A stretch of 64,000 nt of DNA from JAJFUI01 sp039698035 (GTDB taxonomy: Bacteria > Planctomycetota > Planctomycetia > Pirellulales > Thermoguttaceae): NCBI GenBank assembly GCA_039698035.1, contig JBDKSW010000014.1, positions 186,001 through 250,000 on the forward strand. The letters are read 5' to 3'. How positions within the stretch are numbered: position 1 is the stretch's first letter; each line of letters begins with the position of its first letter. Positions 44,454 to 52,846 of this stretch are shown one piece after another. A program made the position numbers and the translations under genes. The notes below the pieces were generated by a model, which worked only from the letters and a program-made list of their open reading frames with translations, had not been told where the DNA came from and searched no databases.

Positions 44454-46955
44454 ATGAAAACCGTGGCCGCGTCCGTCTGCTCGATTTTTTTCGCTGGTGT
44501 GTTGACGAACGTTGCCGTTGCGGACGGCCTTGTCCGGCTCGACCTGGACGGCACCGATTGGCAGGTGTCTCGCCAAGGCAAATCCGAAACGATTCCGGCC
44601 ACCGTGCCGGGCTACATTCATACGGACCTGATGAAGGCCAAGAAGATCCCGGACCCCTTCTTCCGGGATAACGAAACGGCCGTCCAATGGGTCGGCGAGG
44701 CGAACTGGATCTACCGCCGGTCGTTCAACGTGACGCCCGAACTGCTTGCCAAGAAGCACATCCTGCTTCGCTGCGAGGGCCTCGACACGTTGGCCACCGT
44801 CAAGCTCAACGGCCAGGAGATCGGCCGCACCGACAACATGTTCCGAACCTACGAGTTCGATGTCAAGCCGCTGCTCAAAGCCGAAGACAACGCCATCGAG
44901 GTCCTGTTCGAGTCGGTCGTCCCCTTCGTGCAAAAAAAGGACAAGCAGCGGCACATTCCCACCTGGGCCTATCCGGGCGCTGGGCATGTGCGAAAAACAC
45001 CTTGCGCCTTCGGCTGGGACTGGGGGCCGACGCTCATCAGTTGCGGCATTTGGAAGCAAATCGGACTAGTCGCCTTCGACCGCTCGCGGCTCGACGACGT
45101 GCTGATCCTTCAGCACCATTCGTCAGGCAAGGTCGCCCTCCAGATCCAAGCATCCGCCGCTCCGGCCATCGATGCGACACTGAAGGCAACCGTCTCGTTT
45201 GAATCCCGCGAGATCGCTGCCGTCAATGCGCCTTCCAAGAATGGCCTAGCCAAGATCGATATCCCGATTCCCGATCCGAAGCTCTGGTGGCCAGCCGGAA
45301 TGGGCGCGCAGCCCCTCTATATGGTTCAAGTCGATCTGGTGGACCACACCGGAGCCGTGCTGGACTCCACAACAAAACGGATTGGGCTCCGCACGCTCCA
45401 TGTCACGCAGCAGACGAAGGACGCGCCCATGCAAATGGTCGTCAACGGAGTGCCGTTCTTCGCCAAGGGCGCCAACTGGATCCCCTCGGACAGCTTCGCA
45501 ACGCGCATCACCAAGGAAAAGCTGCGGCGTTACGTTGAGGATGCTGTGGACAGCAACATGAACGTGATCCGCTTCTGGGGCGGCGGGTTCTATGAGGAGG
45601 ACGCCCTGTACGATGCGTGCGACGAGCTGGGCATTTGCGTCTGGCAGGATTTCAAGTTCGCATGCAGCACGTACCCTTCGTTCGACGATGCCTTCCTCGA
45701 CAATGTGAAGCTCGAAGCCCGCGACAACCTGAAACGGCTTCGTCATCATCCGTGCATCGCCGTCTGGTGCGGCAACAACGAGATCATGTACATGCGCAAC
45801 AAGGACAAATGGACCGACACCCAGATGAGCGAGGCGGACTACAACAAGCTCTTCCGCGACGCGCTGGGCAGCCAAGTCCGACAGTGGGCGCCGCAATCGG
45901 ATTACGTGACCGGTTCGCCCGACTGCGGCGACGTGCATTTTTGGGACGTCTGGCATGGCGGCAAGCCGTTCGAGGTCTATCACACGATTCACGGCTTCGT
46001 CAGCGAGTTCGGCTTCCAGTCGTTCCCCGTGCCGAAAACGATCGCCGCATTCACCGACCCGACGGATCGGACCGTGGCGAATTCGCCCATGATCAACTAC
46101 CATGAGCGCGGCAAGCGTATGTATCTGGGCTTCAAGGACGACGGCTCCGAGTGCACCAGCAGGATCATCACCACCATCGCCAACTATTTCCGCAAACCGA
46201 AGGACGCGGAAAGCACTTGGTGGCTGAGCCAGATCGTTCAGGGCTACGGGATCAAGTGCGGGGCCGAAGGCTGGCGGCGCGAGATGCCCCGATCGACCGG
46301 CTGCGTCTATTGGCAGCTCAACGACATCTGGCCCGCCGTGTCGTGGTCTTCCATCGATTATTTCGGCCGCTGGAAGGCCCTGCAGTTCATGGCCAAGAAG
46401 TTCTACGCGCCGGTGCTCGTGTCCGGCATCGAAGACGCCAAGAAGGGGACCGTCGAGGTCTACGTGACCAGCGATCGGCTGGAGGATTGCCGGGGTACCC
46501 TGGTCTGGACCGTGACGGACCCGTCAGGCAAGAAGCTGACCGATGGCCGTTTGAGTCTTGACATCCCAGCTCGCAAGAGCGCCCGGGTGCATTCGCTCGA
46601 AAAACTGCCGAAGGATGCCTTGGTTTGGCTCAGGCTGGACATCGACGGCCAAACGGTCTCGGACAACTTGGTGACGCTCGTCTATCCGAAAGAGCTGAAC
46701 CTGGTGGATCCGAAACTTTCGGCCGAAGTGACGGAGAAGGACGGGGCATTCCTCGTCACGCTCCGGTCGGAACACCCGGCCCTCTGGACATGGATCGACC
46801 TCGACGGGACGGACGCCCGATTCTCGCAGAACTTCATCCACCTGTCGCAAGAGTCGCCAGGACAGATCGAGGTTCGCCCGGCGAAGCCGCTCGACAAAGC
46901 GACGTTCGAGAAATCGCTGCGGATCAGAAGCCTTTACGACACCTACGTCCATTGA
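44454..46955 (+). CDS. GH2 family beta-mannosidase, secreted (second copy)
   Basis: An 833-residue exported family-2 enzyme expected to release beta-linked mannose, such as the Man-beta-1,4-GlcNAc core of N-glycans or beta-mannan ends. The signal peptide MKTVAASVCSIFFAGVLTNV is followed by the classic beta-mannosidase opening LDGTDWQVS and VPGYIHTDLMKAKKIPDPF, then CEGLDTLATVKLNGQEIGRT, KTPCAFGWDWGP, PKLWWPAGMGAQPLY, FFAKGANWIPSDSF, CIAVWCGNNEIMYM (acid/base Glu near residue 442) and FVSEFGFQSFP (nucleophile Glu near 516). It is more canonical than the first GH2 copy. ATG 44454 is chosen because AGGAG lies at 44442-44446; an upstream in-frame start at 44403 would bury the signal peptide. Confidence 0.93.
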   Translation: MKTVAASVCSIFFAGVLTNVAVADGLVRLDLDGTDWQVSRQGKSETIPATVPGYIHTDLMKAKKIPDPFFRDNETAVQWVGEANWIYRRSFNVTPELLAKKHILLRCEGLDTLATVKLNGQEIGRTDNMFRTYEFDVKPLLKAEDNAIEVLFESVVPFVQKKDKQRHIPTWAYPGAGHVRKTPCAFGWDWGPTLISCGIWKQIGLVAFDRSRLDDVLILQHHSSGKVALQIQASAAPAIDATLKATVSFESREIAAVNAPSKNGLAKIDIPIPDPKLWWPAGMGAQPLYMVQVDLVDHTGAVLDSTTKRIGLRTLHVTQQTKDAPMQMVVNGVPFFAKGANWIPSDSFATRITKEKLRRYVEDAVDSNMNVIRFWGGGFYEEDALYDACDELGICVWQDFKFACSTYPSFDDAFLDNVKLEARDNLKRLRHHPCIAVWCGNNEIMYMRNKDKWTDTQMSEADYNKLFRDALGSQVRQWAPQSDYVTGSPDCGDVHFWDVWHGGKPFEVYHTIHGFVSEFGFQSFPVPKTIAAFTDPTDRTVANSPMINYHERGKRMYLGFKDDGSECTSRIITTIANYFRKPKDAESTWWLSQIVQGYGIKCGAEGWRREMPRSTGCVYWQLNDIWPAVSWSSIDYFGRWKALQFMAKKFYAPVLVSGIEDAKKGTVEVYVTSDRLEDCRGTLVWTVTDPSGKKLTDGRLSLDIPARKSARVHSLEKLPKDALVWLRLDIDGQTVSDNLVTLVYPKELNLVDPKLSAEVTEKDGAFLVTLRSEHPALWTWIDLDGTDARFSQNFIHLSQESPGQIEVRPAKPLDKATFEKSLRIRSLYDTYVH

Positions 46956-47065
46956 TTAGCGACCCGGCGGCTCAATGAGCCGTCAACAGCCCGAGAGCCC
47001 CCGGCCGGTTCGATGGCCGGCCGGACCGAGATTTGACCATTCGCCTGCCCCTAACTCGCCCCCCC

Positions 47066-47093
47066 TTGCTGGCGTCCCGGGGCGTGTTATCAT
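47066..47093 (+). promoter_or_regulatory. Putative promoter of tRNA-Gly (TTGCTG-N16-TATCAT)
   Basis: -35 TTGCTG at 47066-47071 and -10 TATCAT (5 of 6 consensus) at 47088-47093. The predicted start falls just at the beginning of the leader hairpin. Confidence 0.55.
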
Positions 47094-47100
47094 AGAACCG

Positions 47101-47148
47101 TGGTGACTTGGGTGTTGGGTCGTAGTGCGACGGAACACCAGGTCACCA
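47101..47148 (+). other. Long leader hairpin between promoter and tRNA-Gly
   Basis: A 48-base region folds on itself: TGGTGAC (47101-47107) with GTCACCA (47142-47148), GGTGTT (47111-47116) with AACACC (47134-47139) and TCG (47120-47122) with CGA (47128-47130). It is likely the 5' part of the tRNA precursor. Confidence 0.6.
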
Positions 47149-47205
47149 GCCCATTCGGCCTGCCGTCGAAACGTCGCGGCGCAATGCGTTGGATGGCAGC
47201 GACTT

Positions 47206-47277
47206 GCGGGAGTAACTCAGTGGTAGAGTGCTAGCTTCCCAAGCTGGTCGTCGCGGGTTCGATCCCCGTCTCCCGCT
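47206..47277 (+). tRNA. tRNA-Gly (CCC anticodon)
   Basis: Complete cloverleaf: acceptor GCGGGAG/CTCCCGC, D-arm with AACTCAGTGGTAGAGT, anticodon loop TTCCCAA (anticodon CCC), and T-arm GCGGGTTCGATCCCCGT. Discriminator base T at 47277; CCA not encoded. A promoter and leader hairpin precede it and a strong terminator follows within 5 bp. Confidence 0.95.
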
Positions 47278-47281
47278 CAGC

Positions 47282-47325
47282 GAAAGCCTTTCGTGGCCAT
47301 CGGTTGCGAAAGGCTTTCTTTATTG
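47282..47325 (+). terminator. Intrinsic terminator of tRNA-Gly
   Basis: Perfect 12-bp arms (47282-47293 GAAAGCCTTTCG and 47307-47318) with a 13-base loop and a TTTATTG tail, directly after the tRNA. Confidence 0.85.
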
Positions 47326-47538
47326 AGTTCTCCGTAAGCCCCCGATTCAAAGCCTTTGGAGCGCGCGCCGAAAGGGAAGCCGCACCGGGCCGGGCAAGAA
47401 CGACCATTCTTGGAGCCCGAACGCCTTGACCAACAACCAGCCTGCCGTTCGGCGTCTCCGTCTCTGGTTCGCCAGTGGGTTTGGTAGAATTGAGGGCAAG
47501 ACGACTTTGCCAATCTTGAACTGGAAAGGAGCGTTCCC

Positions 47539-48024
47539 GTGCAGCTCGTCACCGTGAAAATCGACAAGCCCGAGGACACCAACTTCATCCTCGGCCAGAC
47601 CCACTTCATCAAGTCCGTCGAGGACCTCCACGAAGCCCTGGTTGGCACCGTGCCGGGAATCAAGTTTGGCGTGGCCTTCTGCGAAGCGTCGGGCAAGTGC
47701 CTGGTGCGGTGGTCGGGCACCGATCCCGCCATGATCACGCTGGCGCAGAAGAACGCGAAGGCAATCGCCGCCGGCCACACTTTCATCATCTTCCTGGGCG
47801 AAGGCTTCTACCCATTGAACGTGCTGAACACGATCAAGCTCGTGCCGGAGGTCTGTCGCATCTTCTGCGCCACGGCCAATCCGACCGAAGTTGTTCTCGC
47901 CGAGACAGAACAGGGCCGAGGTGTCCTGGGCGTGGTCGATGGCTTCCAGCCCAAGGGCATCGAAGACGACCAGGAAATCAAATGGCGAAAGGACTTGCTG
48001 CGGAAAATCGGCTATAAGGCGTGA
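47539..48024 (+). CDS. Adenosine-specific kinase family protein
   Basis: This 161-residue protein matches the small adenosine-specific kinase family (formerly DUF355) first known from archaea such as Pyrobaculum. Family features include VTVKIDKPEDTNFILGQTHFI at the start, PGIKFGVAFCEASGKCLVRWSG, HTFIIFLGEGFYPLNVLN and CRIFCATANPTEVVLAETEQGRGVLGVVDG. The reported activity is phosphorylation of adenosine; whether this bacterial member does the same is unknown. GTG 47539 is well supported by AAAGGAG at 47525-47531. A 59-codon zinc-ribbon gene follows 15 bp after the stop and is probably co-transcribed. Confidence 0.88.
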   Translation: MQLVTVKIDKPEDTNFILGQTHFIKSVEDLHEALVGTVPGIKFGVAFCEASGKCLVRWSGTDPAMITLAQKNAKAIAAGHTFIIFLGEGFYPLNVLNTIKLVPEVCRIFCATANPTEVVLAETEQGRGVLGVVDGFQPKGIEDDQEIKWRKDLLRKIGYKA

Positions 48025-48039
48025 CGAAGCGAGGTTCCG

Positions 48040-48219
48040 ATGGGAAAGAACTTCCCCAGGACAGGAAAAAAGGCCCGTCCCAAAACGGCCGTCAAAGGCA
48101 AGCGGTTTCTTTGCGCCAAGTGCCGCAGACGAAGTCCGACCCCCGTCAAGACGCCCGCTCCGTGGTACTGCCCAGCGTGCCAACGAGTGATTGAGGAGAC
48201 TCGCGACACGACACCGTAA
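48040..48219 (+). CDS. Small basic zinc-ribbon protein (59 aa)
   Basis: A short open frame, 15 bp after the adenosine-specific kinase gene, encoding a basic protein with two Cys pairs: CAKC at residues 25-28 and CPAC at 44-47. Spacing and composition (MGKNFPRTGKKARPKTAVKG, then a Pro-rich link) fit a single zinc ribbon, as in small nucleic-acid-binding or ribosome-associated proteins. GAGG at 48031-48034 lies 5 nt before the ATG. The unbroken frame, ribosome site and tight coupling support a real gene; the function is not recognised. Confidence 0.65.
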   Translation: MGKNFPRTGKKARPKTAVKGKRFLCAKCRRRSPTPVKTPAPWYCPACQRVIEETRDTTP

Positions 48220-48254
48220 GGCGAAATCGCTCCGCAAACTGCGGACCGGCCGCG

Positions 48255-49670
48255 TCAGTTCAGCAACCGTGGGCGTTCTCGGAACAGCTTCAAGATCAAC
48301 TCGCCAAACAGCGTGTTGGCCCAGGCGAACCAGGGACGCGTGAACTTCGCGGGATCGTCTTTGTCGAACGCTTCGTGCATGAAGCCCGTGCCTGCGTTGC
48401 TCTTTTGCAGGAGGACGAGGCACGCTCGGATCTCGTCGTCATCGTCGCTGGTCAAGGCGCGCATCGTGATCCCGAGCGGCCAGATCATGTTTTGCCCCAC
48501 ATGCGGGCCGCCGGTCCCTTCGCCTGCCGTGCCTCTCGAAAAATAGGGGTTCGATTCCGAGAGGACCAAACGCCGCGTGGATTGATAAATGGGATCGTTC
48601 CTCTCGACCGCTCCGAGATAGGGCAGCGAAAGAAGACTTGGTGCATTGGCGTCGTCGATGCAATAGTGGTTGCCAAATCCATCGACTTCAAACGCGTAGA
48701 CCCTTCCGGCTTGCGGATGGTTCACGACGGCGTATTCTCGCAACGCCTTGGCGACTTCGCTGGCCAACGTCCGACACTGCAACGCCATGTCGGCGTCTCG
48801 GTGGATGCTCTCCAGCATCTCGGCCGCTTGCCGTAGCGAGACCACGGCGAAGCAATTCGACGGAACCAAAAACGGAAACACCGTCGCGTCGTCGCTGGGA
48901 CGAAACATCGAGTAGATCAATCCCACGGGCCGACAAGGCCGGCCATAGCCATGGCCGGCCAGCGTGTCCGTCGCCGAGCAGCCACATCGCAGAAACCGGT
49001 AGGGCCCCGGACCGCTCTTGCGCTGCTGCTCGCGGAAAGTTTGCAGCACCAGTGACATCGCCTTGCGCCACGACTCGTCAAACGGAGACCGATCGCCCGT
49101 CGCCTTCCAATAGCCATGCGCCAGTCGAATCGGATAGCAAAGCGAGTCGACTTCCCATTTGCGTTCGTGAACGCCAGGCTTCATCTCGGTCTGGTCGCCG
49201 CGCCAAGGGCCCTGCTTCGACCCATCCTTGTAAAAGGCATTGGCGTACGGATCTTCGAGAATGTTTCGGGTCTGCCGGCGGATCGTGCCCTCGACCAGAA
49301 GCCGCAACGGCTCATCGTGCTTGGCCAAGGAAACGTACGGCCACACCTGGGCCGTGCTGTCGCGCTGCCACATGGCGTCGATGTCGCCCGTAATGATGTA
49401 CGTGTCGGGCTTGCCACCGGTCATCGCGTAATCGACCGTCGTATCGAGCGTGTTCGGAAAGCAATTTTCGAACAGCCAAGCGAGCTCCTTGTTTCCAATC
49501 GACGACTTGACCTCCGCGATCGTCCGTTCGACGGCCTCGCTGTGGAACTTTCGCTTGGCTCGCGGCGTGCGAACGACGGGGAACGACGCTTCGGCCGCCC
49601 AGCCGGCCGTGTTCAGCACGGCGGTCGAAGCGACCAAGGAAGCGCCGCGAAGGAAATCTCGACGGTTCAT
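48255..49670 (-). CDS. GH125 family exo-alpha-1,6-mannosidase, Tat-exported
   Basis: GH125 enzymes are inverting, metal-independent exo-alpha-1,6-mannosidases acting on N-glycan and yeast mannan branches. The N-terminus MNRRDFLRGASLVASTAVL is a twin-arginine signal. The family core follows: LENTLDT-like region (NCFPNTLDTTVDYAMTGG), YIITGDIDAMWQRDSTAQVW, EMKPGVHERKWEVDSLCYPI, FLVPSNCFAVVSLRQAAEML, YCIDDANAPSLLSLPYLG and a late GTGGPHVGQNMIWPLGI. The 471 residues are full length. ATG 49670 begins the Tat signal; the frame is open to 49757 but the extra residues are not family-like. With GH92 and GH2 nearby, mannose-rich glycan breakdown is indicated. Confidence 0.92.
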   Translation of the reverse strand: MNRRDFLRGASLVASTAVLNTAGWAAEASFPVVRTPRAKRKFHSEAVERTIAEVKSSIGNKELAWLFENCFPNTLDTTVDYAMTGGKPDTYIITGDIDAMWQRDSTAQVWPYVSLAKHDEPLRLLVEGTIRRQTRNILEDPYANAFYKDGSKQGPWRGDQTEMKPGVHERKWEVDSLCYPIRLAHGYWKATGDRSPFDESWRKAMSLVLQTFREQQRKSGPGPYRFLRCGCSATDTLAGHGYGRPCRPVGLIYSMFRPSDDATVFPFLVPSNCFAVVSLRQAAEMLESIHRDADMALQCRTLASEVAKALREYAVVNHPQAGRVYAFEVDGFGNHYCIDDANAPSLLSLPYLGAVERNDPIYQSTRRLVLSESNPYFSRGTAGEGTGGPHVGQNMIWPLGITMRALTSDDDDEIRACLVLLQKSNAGTGFMHEAFDKDDPAKFTRPWFAWANTLFGELILKLFRERPRLLN

Positions 49671-49740
49671 AGGGATGGCTCCGCCCGACAAATGCGTTGC
49701 ACAATACGCTCGCCCAAGGGGCCACGCGTGTTTTGACAAC

Positions 49741-50859
49741 CTAGCTCGCCCGTTCACGAAGCGCTGGCGCGGTTGCGGCCGCGCGAGTGAAGTGCGGCGA
49801 GGGGATGACGTGCGGACGATGCAAGCCCAACGGACCGGTCGGCCCGTCTAGCGTGGCATCCCAGCAATGGCCGTTGATGCGGGCGAGAATCTGCTCGGCC
49901 ACAGCCAAGGCGTCGCGGCCCGCCTCGCCGGTCACGCGTGGCTGGCGCGCCCCGCGAATGGACTCGATGAAATCGTCCTGCTCGAGCGCCAGGGCGTCGA
50001 CGGCGTCAAATGTGCGGGTTTCCTTGGGCAAATGCTCCTCGGCAAAATGCTGCCGAAAATAGTCCACCTGGGCCGGCAACAACGCGGCCACATCGAACGC
50101 CCGCCGACGCAAGGTCTCGCTGGGACGCACCAGCGTCGTGGTTCGTGCCGCGAAATCGACCGCCGCGAACCCATCGGCCGACCACACCTGCATCCGGCGA
50201 ATCTGCTCGTAGCTGACGCGCGACGCCGAAAGCGATGCCACGCAGCCAGACTCGAACTCGATCCGGGCGTTGGCCACGTCCTCGTGACCGCCGAGCACCG
50301 AGAAGCCCAGCGCTTCCACTTTTCGCACAGGACTGCGGACCATCGACAAGACCAGGTCGATGTCGTGGATCATCACATCCAGCACGACGCCGACATCGGT
50401 CGAACGGAACGTGAAACCGCTGGTGCGAGTGGCCTCGATGTACTTTGGCGCCCGCAGCGCATCGGCGGCGGCATGAAAGGCTGGATTGAATCGCTCAACA
50501 TGGCCGACTTGCAGCGTCGCGCCGTGACGCTTCGCAATGGCAACCAACTCGTCGGCCTCGGACTGCGTCGAGCAGAGCGGCTTTTCCACCAGCAGGTGGA
50601 CGCCCGCATCGAGGAGCCGGCGGGCAATGTGATGGTGCAACGTCGTCGGCGCGGCGATCACGGCCGCGTCAAGCTGGCCCAGCAGGTCAGCGCAGTCGGC
50701 TCGTGCTGCCGTGTGGCATTCGGCCGCCACGCGCTCGCGATTGGCCGCCAGCGGATCGACGATGGCCAGGAGTTCAACATCCTTACGGGCAGCCAGTTTC
50801 TGGGCATGAAACCCGCCCAGACGTCCGGCGCCGACGACGGCAATGCGAAGGTTTTTCAT
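49741..50859 (-). CDS. Gfo/Idh/MocA family NAD(P)-dependent sugar dehydrogenase
   Basis: A 372-residue oxidoreductase. The N-terminal Rossmann domain has IAVVGAGRLGGFHAQKLAAR and VIAAPTTLHHHIARRLLDAG, then the family motif LLVEKPLCST with its conserved Glu-Lys-Pro, and GHVERFNPAFHAAADAL. The C-terminal domain has DVMIHDIDLVLSMV with the His-Asp region typical of the family. It is the last gene of a minus-strand run skp, lpxC, lpxA, so a UDP-sugar substrate is likely. The GnnA enzyme, which oxidises UDP-GlcNAc at C3 for amide-linked lipid A, belongs to this family and also sits with lpxA in some bacteria. The partner aminotransferase is not in the window, so that identity is open. Confidence 0.88.
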   Translation of the reverse strand: MKNLRIAVVGAGRLGGFHAQKLAARKDVELLAIVDPLAANRERVAAECHTAARADCADLLGQLDAAVIAAPTTLHHHIARRLLDAGVHLLVEKPLCSTQSEADELVAIAKRHGATLQVGHVERFNPAFHAAADALRAPKYIEATRTSGFTFRSTDVGVVLDVMIHDIDLVLSMVRSPVRKVEALGFSVLGGHEDVANARIEFESGCVASLSASRVSYEQIRRMQVWSADGFAAVDFAARTTTLVRPSETLRRRAFDVAALLPAQVDYFRQHFAEEHLPKETRTFDAVDALALEQDDFIESIRGARQPRVTGEAGRDALAVAEQILARINGHCWDATLDGPTGPLGLHRPHVIPSPHFTRAAATAPALRERAS

Positions 50860-51021
50860 TGGCGGTAAGAACTGAGAAGTCCGATGTCAAAAGCCAGGGT
50901 GTCCCGTCTTCAAGTTCCCGGAGAATTGTGCCGTTCTCGTCGCTTGGCCGAGCTGACGCTGAGCGCTCCCCCTACGAAGGCACAGGCGGCCTGCTGGCTA
51001 AGCCAATCGCCGTCCGCCTGC

Positions 51022-51828
51022 TTAAGCTGCCCGGCGACGCTCGCGGCCACGGCCGTGCTGGCCCTCGTGCTGGCCCTGAACGAAACTCAGCAGGTGGTTG
51101 ACCTGCGGGACCAGTTGACCGTTGGCGCGAAGGATTTCCCAGGCGTTTTCGAGGCCGACCTTCGAGCGGTACAGCAACTTGTGGGCTTCAGCCAGGGCCT
51201 GGATGACCTGCGGCGAGAAGTTGTTTCGCTTGAGACCAACGGCGTTGATGCAACGCGGACGAGCCGGATAGCCCTCGACCAGCATGAACGGCGGCACGTC
51301 GTGACGCACGGCGCTGACACCGGCGATGAAACTGTAGGCGCCGATCGTCGCAAAATGGTGAATGGCCACGGCGCCGGAAAGCGAGGCGTGGTCGTGGACG
51401 TGGACGTGGCCGGCCAAGAGCGTGCCGTTGGCGATCGTGATGTGGCAGCCCAACTGGCAATCATGCGCGACGTGGCTGCAAGCCATCAGGAAGTTGTGGT
51501 CGCCGATGCGCGTGTAACCGTCCTCTTTCTCCGAAGCCCGATTGATCGTAACGCCTTCGCGGATGATGTTGTGATCGCCGATGACAACCTTCGTGTCGCT
51601 GCCACGGTAGCTGATGTCTTGCGGATCGCCGCCGATCACGACATTCGGATAAATATGATTTTCACAGCCGATGGTGACGTTGCCCATCAGCGTGACGTTG
51701 TTCTCCAGTCGGGTGCCGCGACCGATCCGTGCCTTTGGGCCGATCACGCAGAACGGACCGATTTCCACCTCATCGTCGATTTCCGCCCTCGGATCAATGA
51801 CGCTGTTCTGGGCAAAAAAATGGGACAT
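51022..51828 (-). CDS. lpxA: UDP-N-acetylglucosamine acyltransferase
   Basis: LpxA transfers a 3-hydroxyacyl chain from acyl carrier protein to O3 of UDP-GlcNAc (or N3 of the 3-amino analogue), the first step of lipid A synthesis. The left-handed beta-helix is evident from hexapeptide repeats (IGPFCVIGPKARIGRGTRLE). Family signatures are NHIYPNVVIGGDPQDISYRG, REGVTINRASEKEDGYTRIG and LMACSHVAHDCQLG with the catalytic His. The C-terminal helical domain includes PARPRCINAVGLKRNNFS. The 268 residues include a short basic tail. ATG 51828 has GGAG 8 nt upstream and lies 55 bp after lpxC. Confidence 0.95.
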   Translation of the reverse strand: MSHFFAQNSVIDPRAEIDDEVEIGPFCVIGPKARIGRGTRLENNVTLMGNVTIGCENHIYPNVVIGGDPQDISYRGSDTKVVIGDHNIIREGVTINRASEKEDGYTRIGDHNFLMACSHVAHDCQLGCHITIANGTLLAGHVHVHDHASLSGAVAIHHFATIGAYSFIAGVSAVRHDVPPFMLVEGYPARPRCINAVGLKRNNFSPQVIQALAEAHKLLYRSKVGLENAWEILRANGQLVPQVNHLLSFVQGQHEGQHGRGRERRRAA

Positions 51829-51883
51829 GTTGGCGACTCCTTCACGTGGGGTGTGGTGCGCGAAACGCGCTGTGGTTTGGAGA

Positions 51884-52759
51884 CTATGCGCAACGCTTCA
51901 ACGAATCTGCTGCTTTTTGCTGGTTGACAATCGCACGGACGAGCTCGCCGTTGAGTCGATGACCGCTGCGAAACGCGACGAAGCGACCGATCAGGTCGCA
52001 GCCGGCCAGGGCCAGATCGCCGACCATGTCAACGATCTTGTGGCGAACGCACTCGTCCGGAAAACGAAGCTGGTTCTGGATTGGGCCACGAGGCCCAAAG
52101 ACCAGCAAATCGCGGAACGTGGCCCGATGGCCTAGCCCAGAGGCCTTCAACTGCTCGGCCTCGGATTCGAGCAGGAACGTTCGACTTGGCGCCAAGTTCC
52201 GATGGAAATGCCGCGGCGAAAACGAGATTTCGAGCGACTGCCGACCAATGGCGCTGCTTGCGCCGTAATCCAACTCGTATCGAACCACGCGCTTGCCCGA
52301 TACGCACGGCCCCGCCTCGATCCAACTATTGCCATCGCCGAGGCGAATGACGTTGCGAACGACATATTGCCGCCGAGGGGCCGACTGCTCGCTGACGCCA
52401 ACGGTCTGCATCGCCTCGACGAACGGCAAGCACGAGCCGTCGCAGCCAGGCATTTCCGGCTGATCGACCCAGATCTCGCAATTGTCGATCTGAAGGCCGC
52501 AGAGCGCGGCCATCAGGTGCTCGACCATTTCGACGCTGGCGTCGCCCGAGCGAAGCACTGTGCGTCGAGGCGTCTCGACACGATTGGCAATCGTCGCCAG
52601 GATTCGTGGGCAGTCAGGCAGGTCGCGGCGAACGAAGACCACGCCCGTATCGACCGCGGCCGGCCGACACTCGACCCGCACGTTCCGCCCACTCCAGTAC
52701 CCAACCCCCTCAATGGCAACAGGGGCGGCTATCGTCCGTTGATTTCGTGTCGCTTCCAT
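51884..52759 (-). CDS. lpxC: UDP-3-O-acyl-N-acetylglucosamine deacetylase
   Basis: LpxC is the zinc-dependent, committed step of lipid A synthesis. The sequence begins QRTIAAPVAIEGVGYWSGR. Zinc and catalytic residues are present: Glu-His in VEMVEHLMAALCG, then RHKIVDMVGDLALAG with the second His and the Asp ligand, and SGHRLNGELVRAI with the general-acid-type His near the end. At 291 residues it is a single LpxC without a fused FabZ domain, unlike the LpxC-FabZ fusions of some bacteria. It is 88 bp downstream of the skp/ompH-like gene and upstream of lpxA on the same strand. Confidence 0.93.
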   Translation of the reverse strand: MEATRNQRTIAAPVAIEGVGYWSGRNVRVECRPAAVDTGVVFVRRDLPDCPRILATIANRVETPRRTVLRSGDASVEMVEHLMAALCGLQIDNCEIWVDQPEMPGCDGSCLPFVEAMQTVGVSEQSAPRRQYVVRNVIRLGDGNSWIEAGPCVSGKRVVRYELDYGASSAIGRQSLEISFSPRHFHRNLAPSRTFLLESEAEQLKASGLGHRATFRDLLVFGPRGPIQNQLRFPDECVRHKIVDMVGDLALAGCDLIGRFVAFRSGHRLNGELVRAIVNQQKAADSLKRCA

Positions 52760-52846
52760 TCCGAAGGCGCCAGTCGTCCGTGACCCGTGGAAAAGAGATC
52801 GCTCAGTTGTCGCCAGTCGGCGCGGCGTCCTGCCGCGTCGCCCTCG

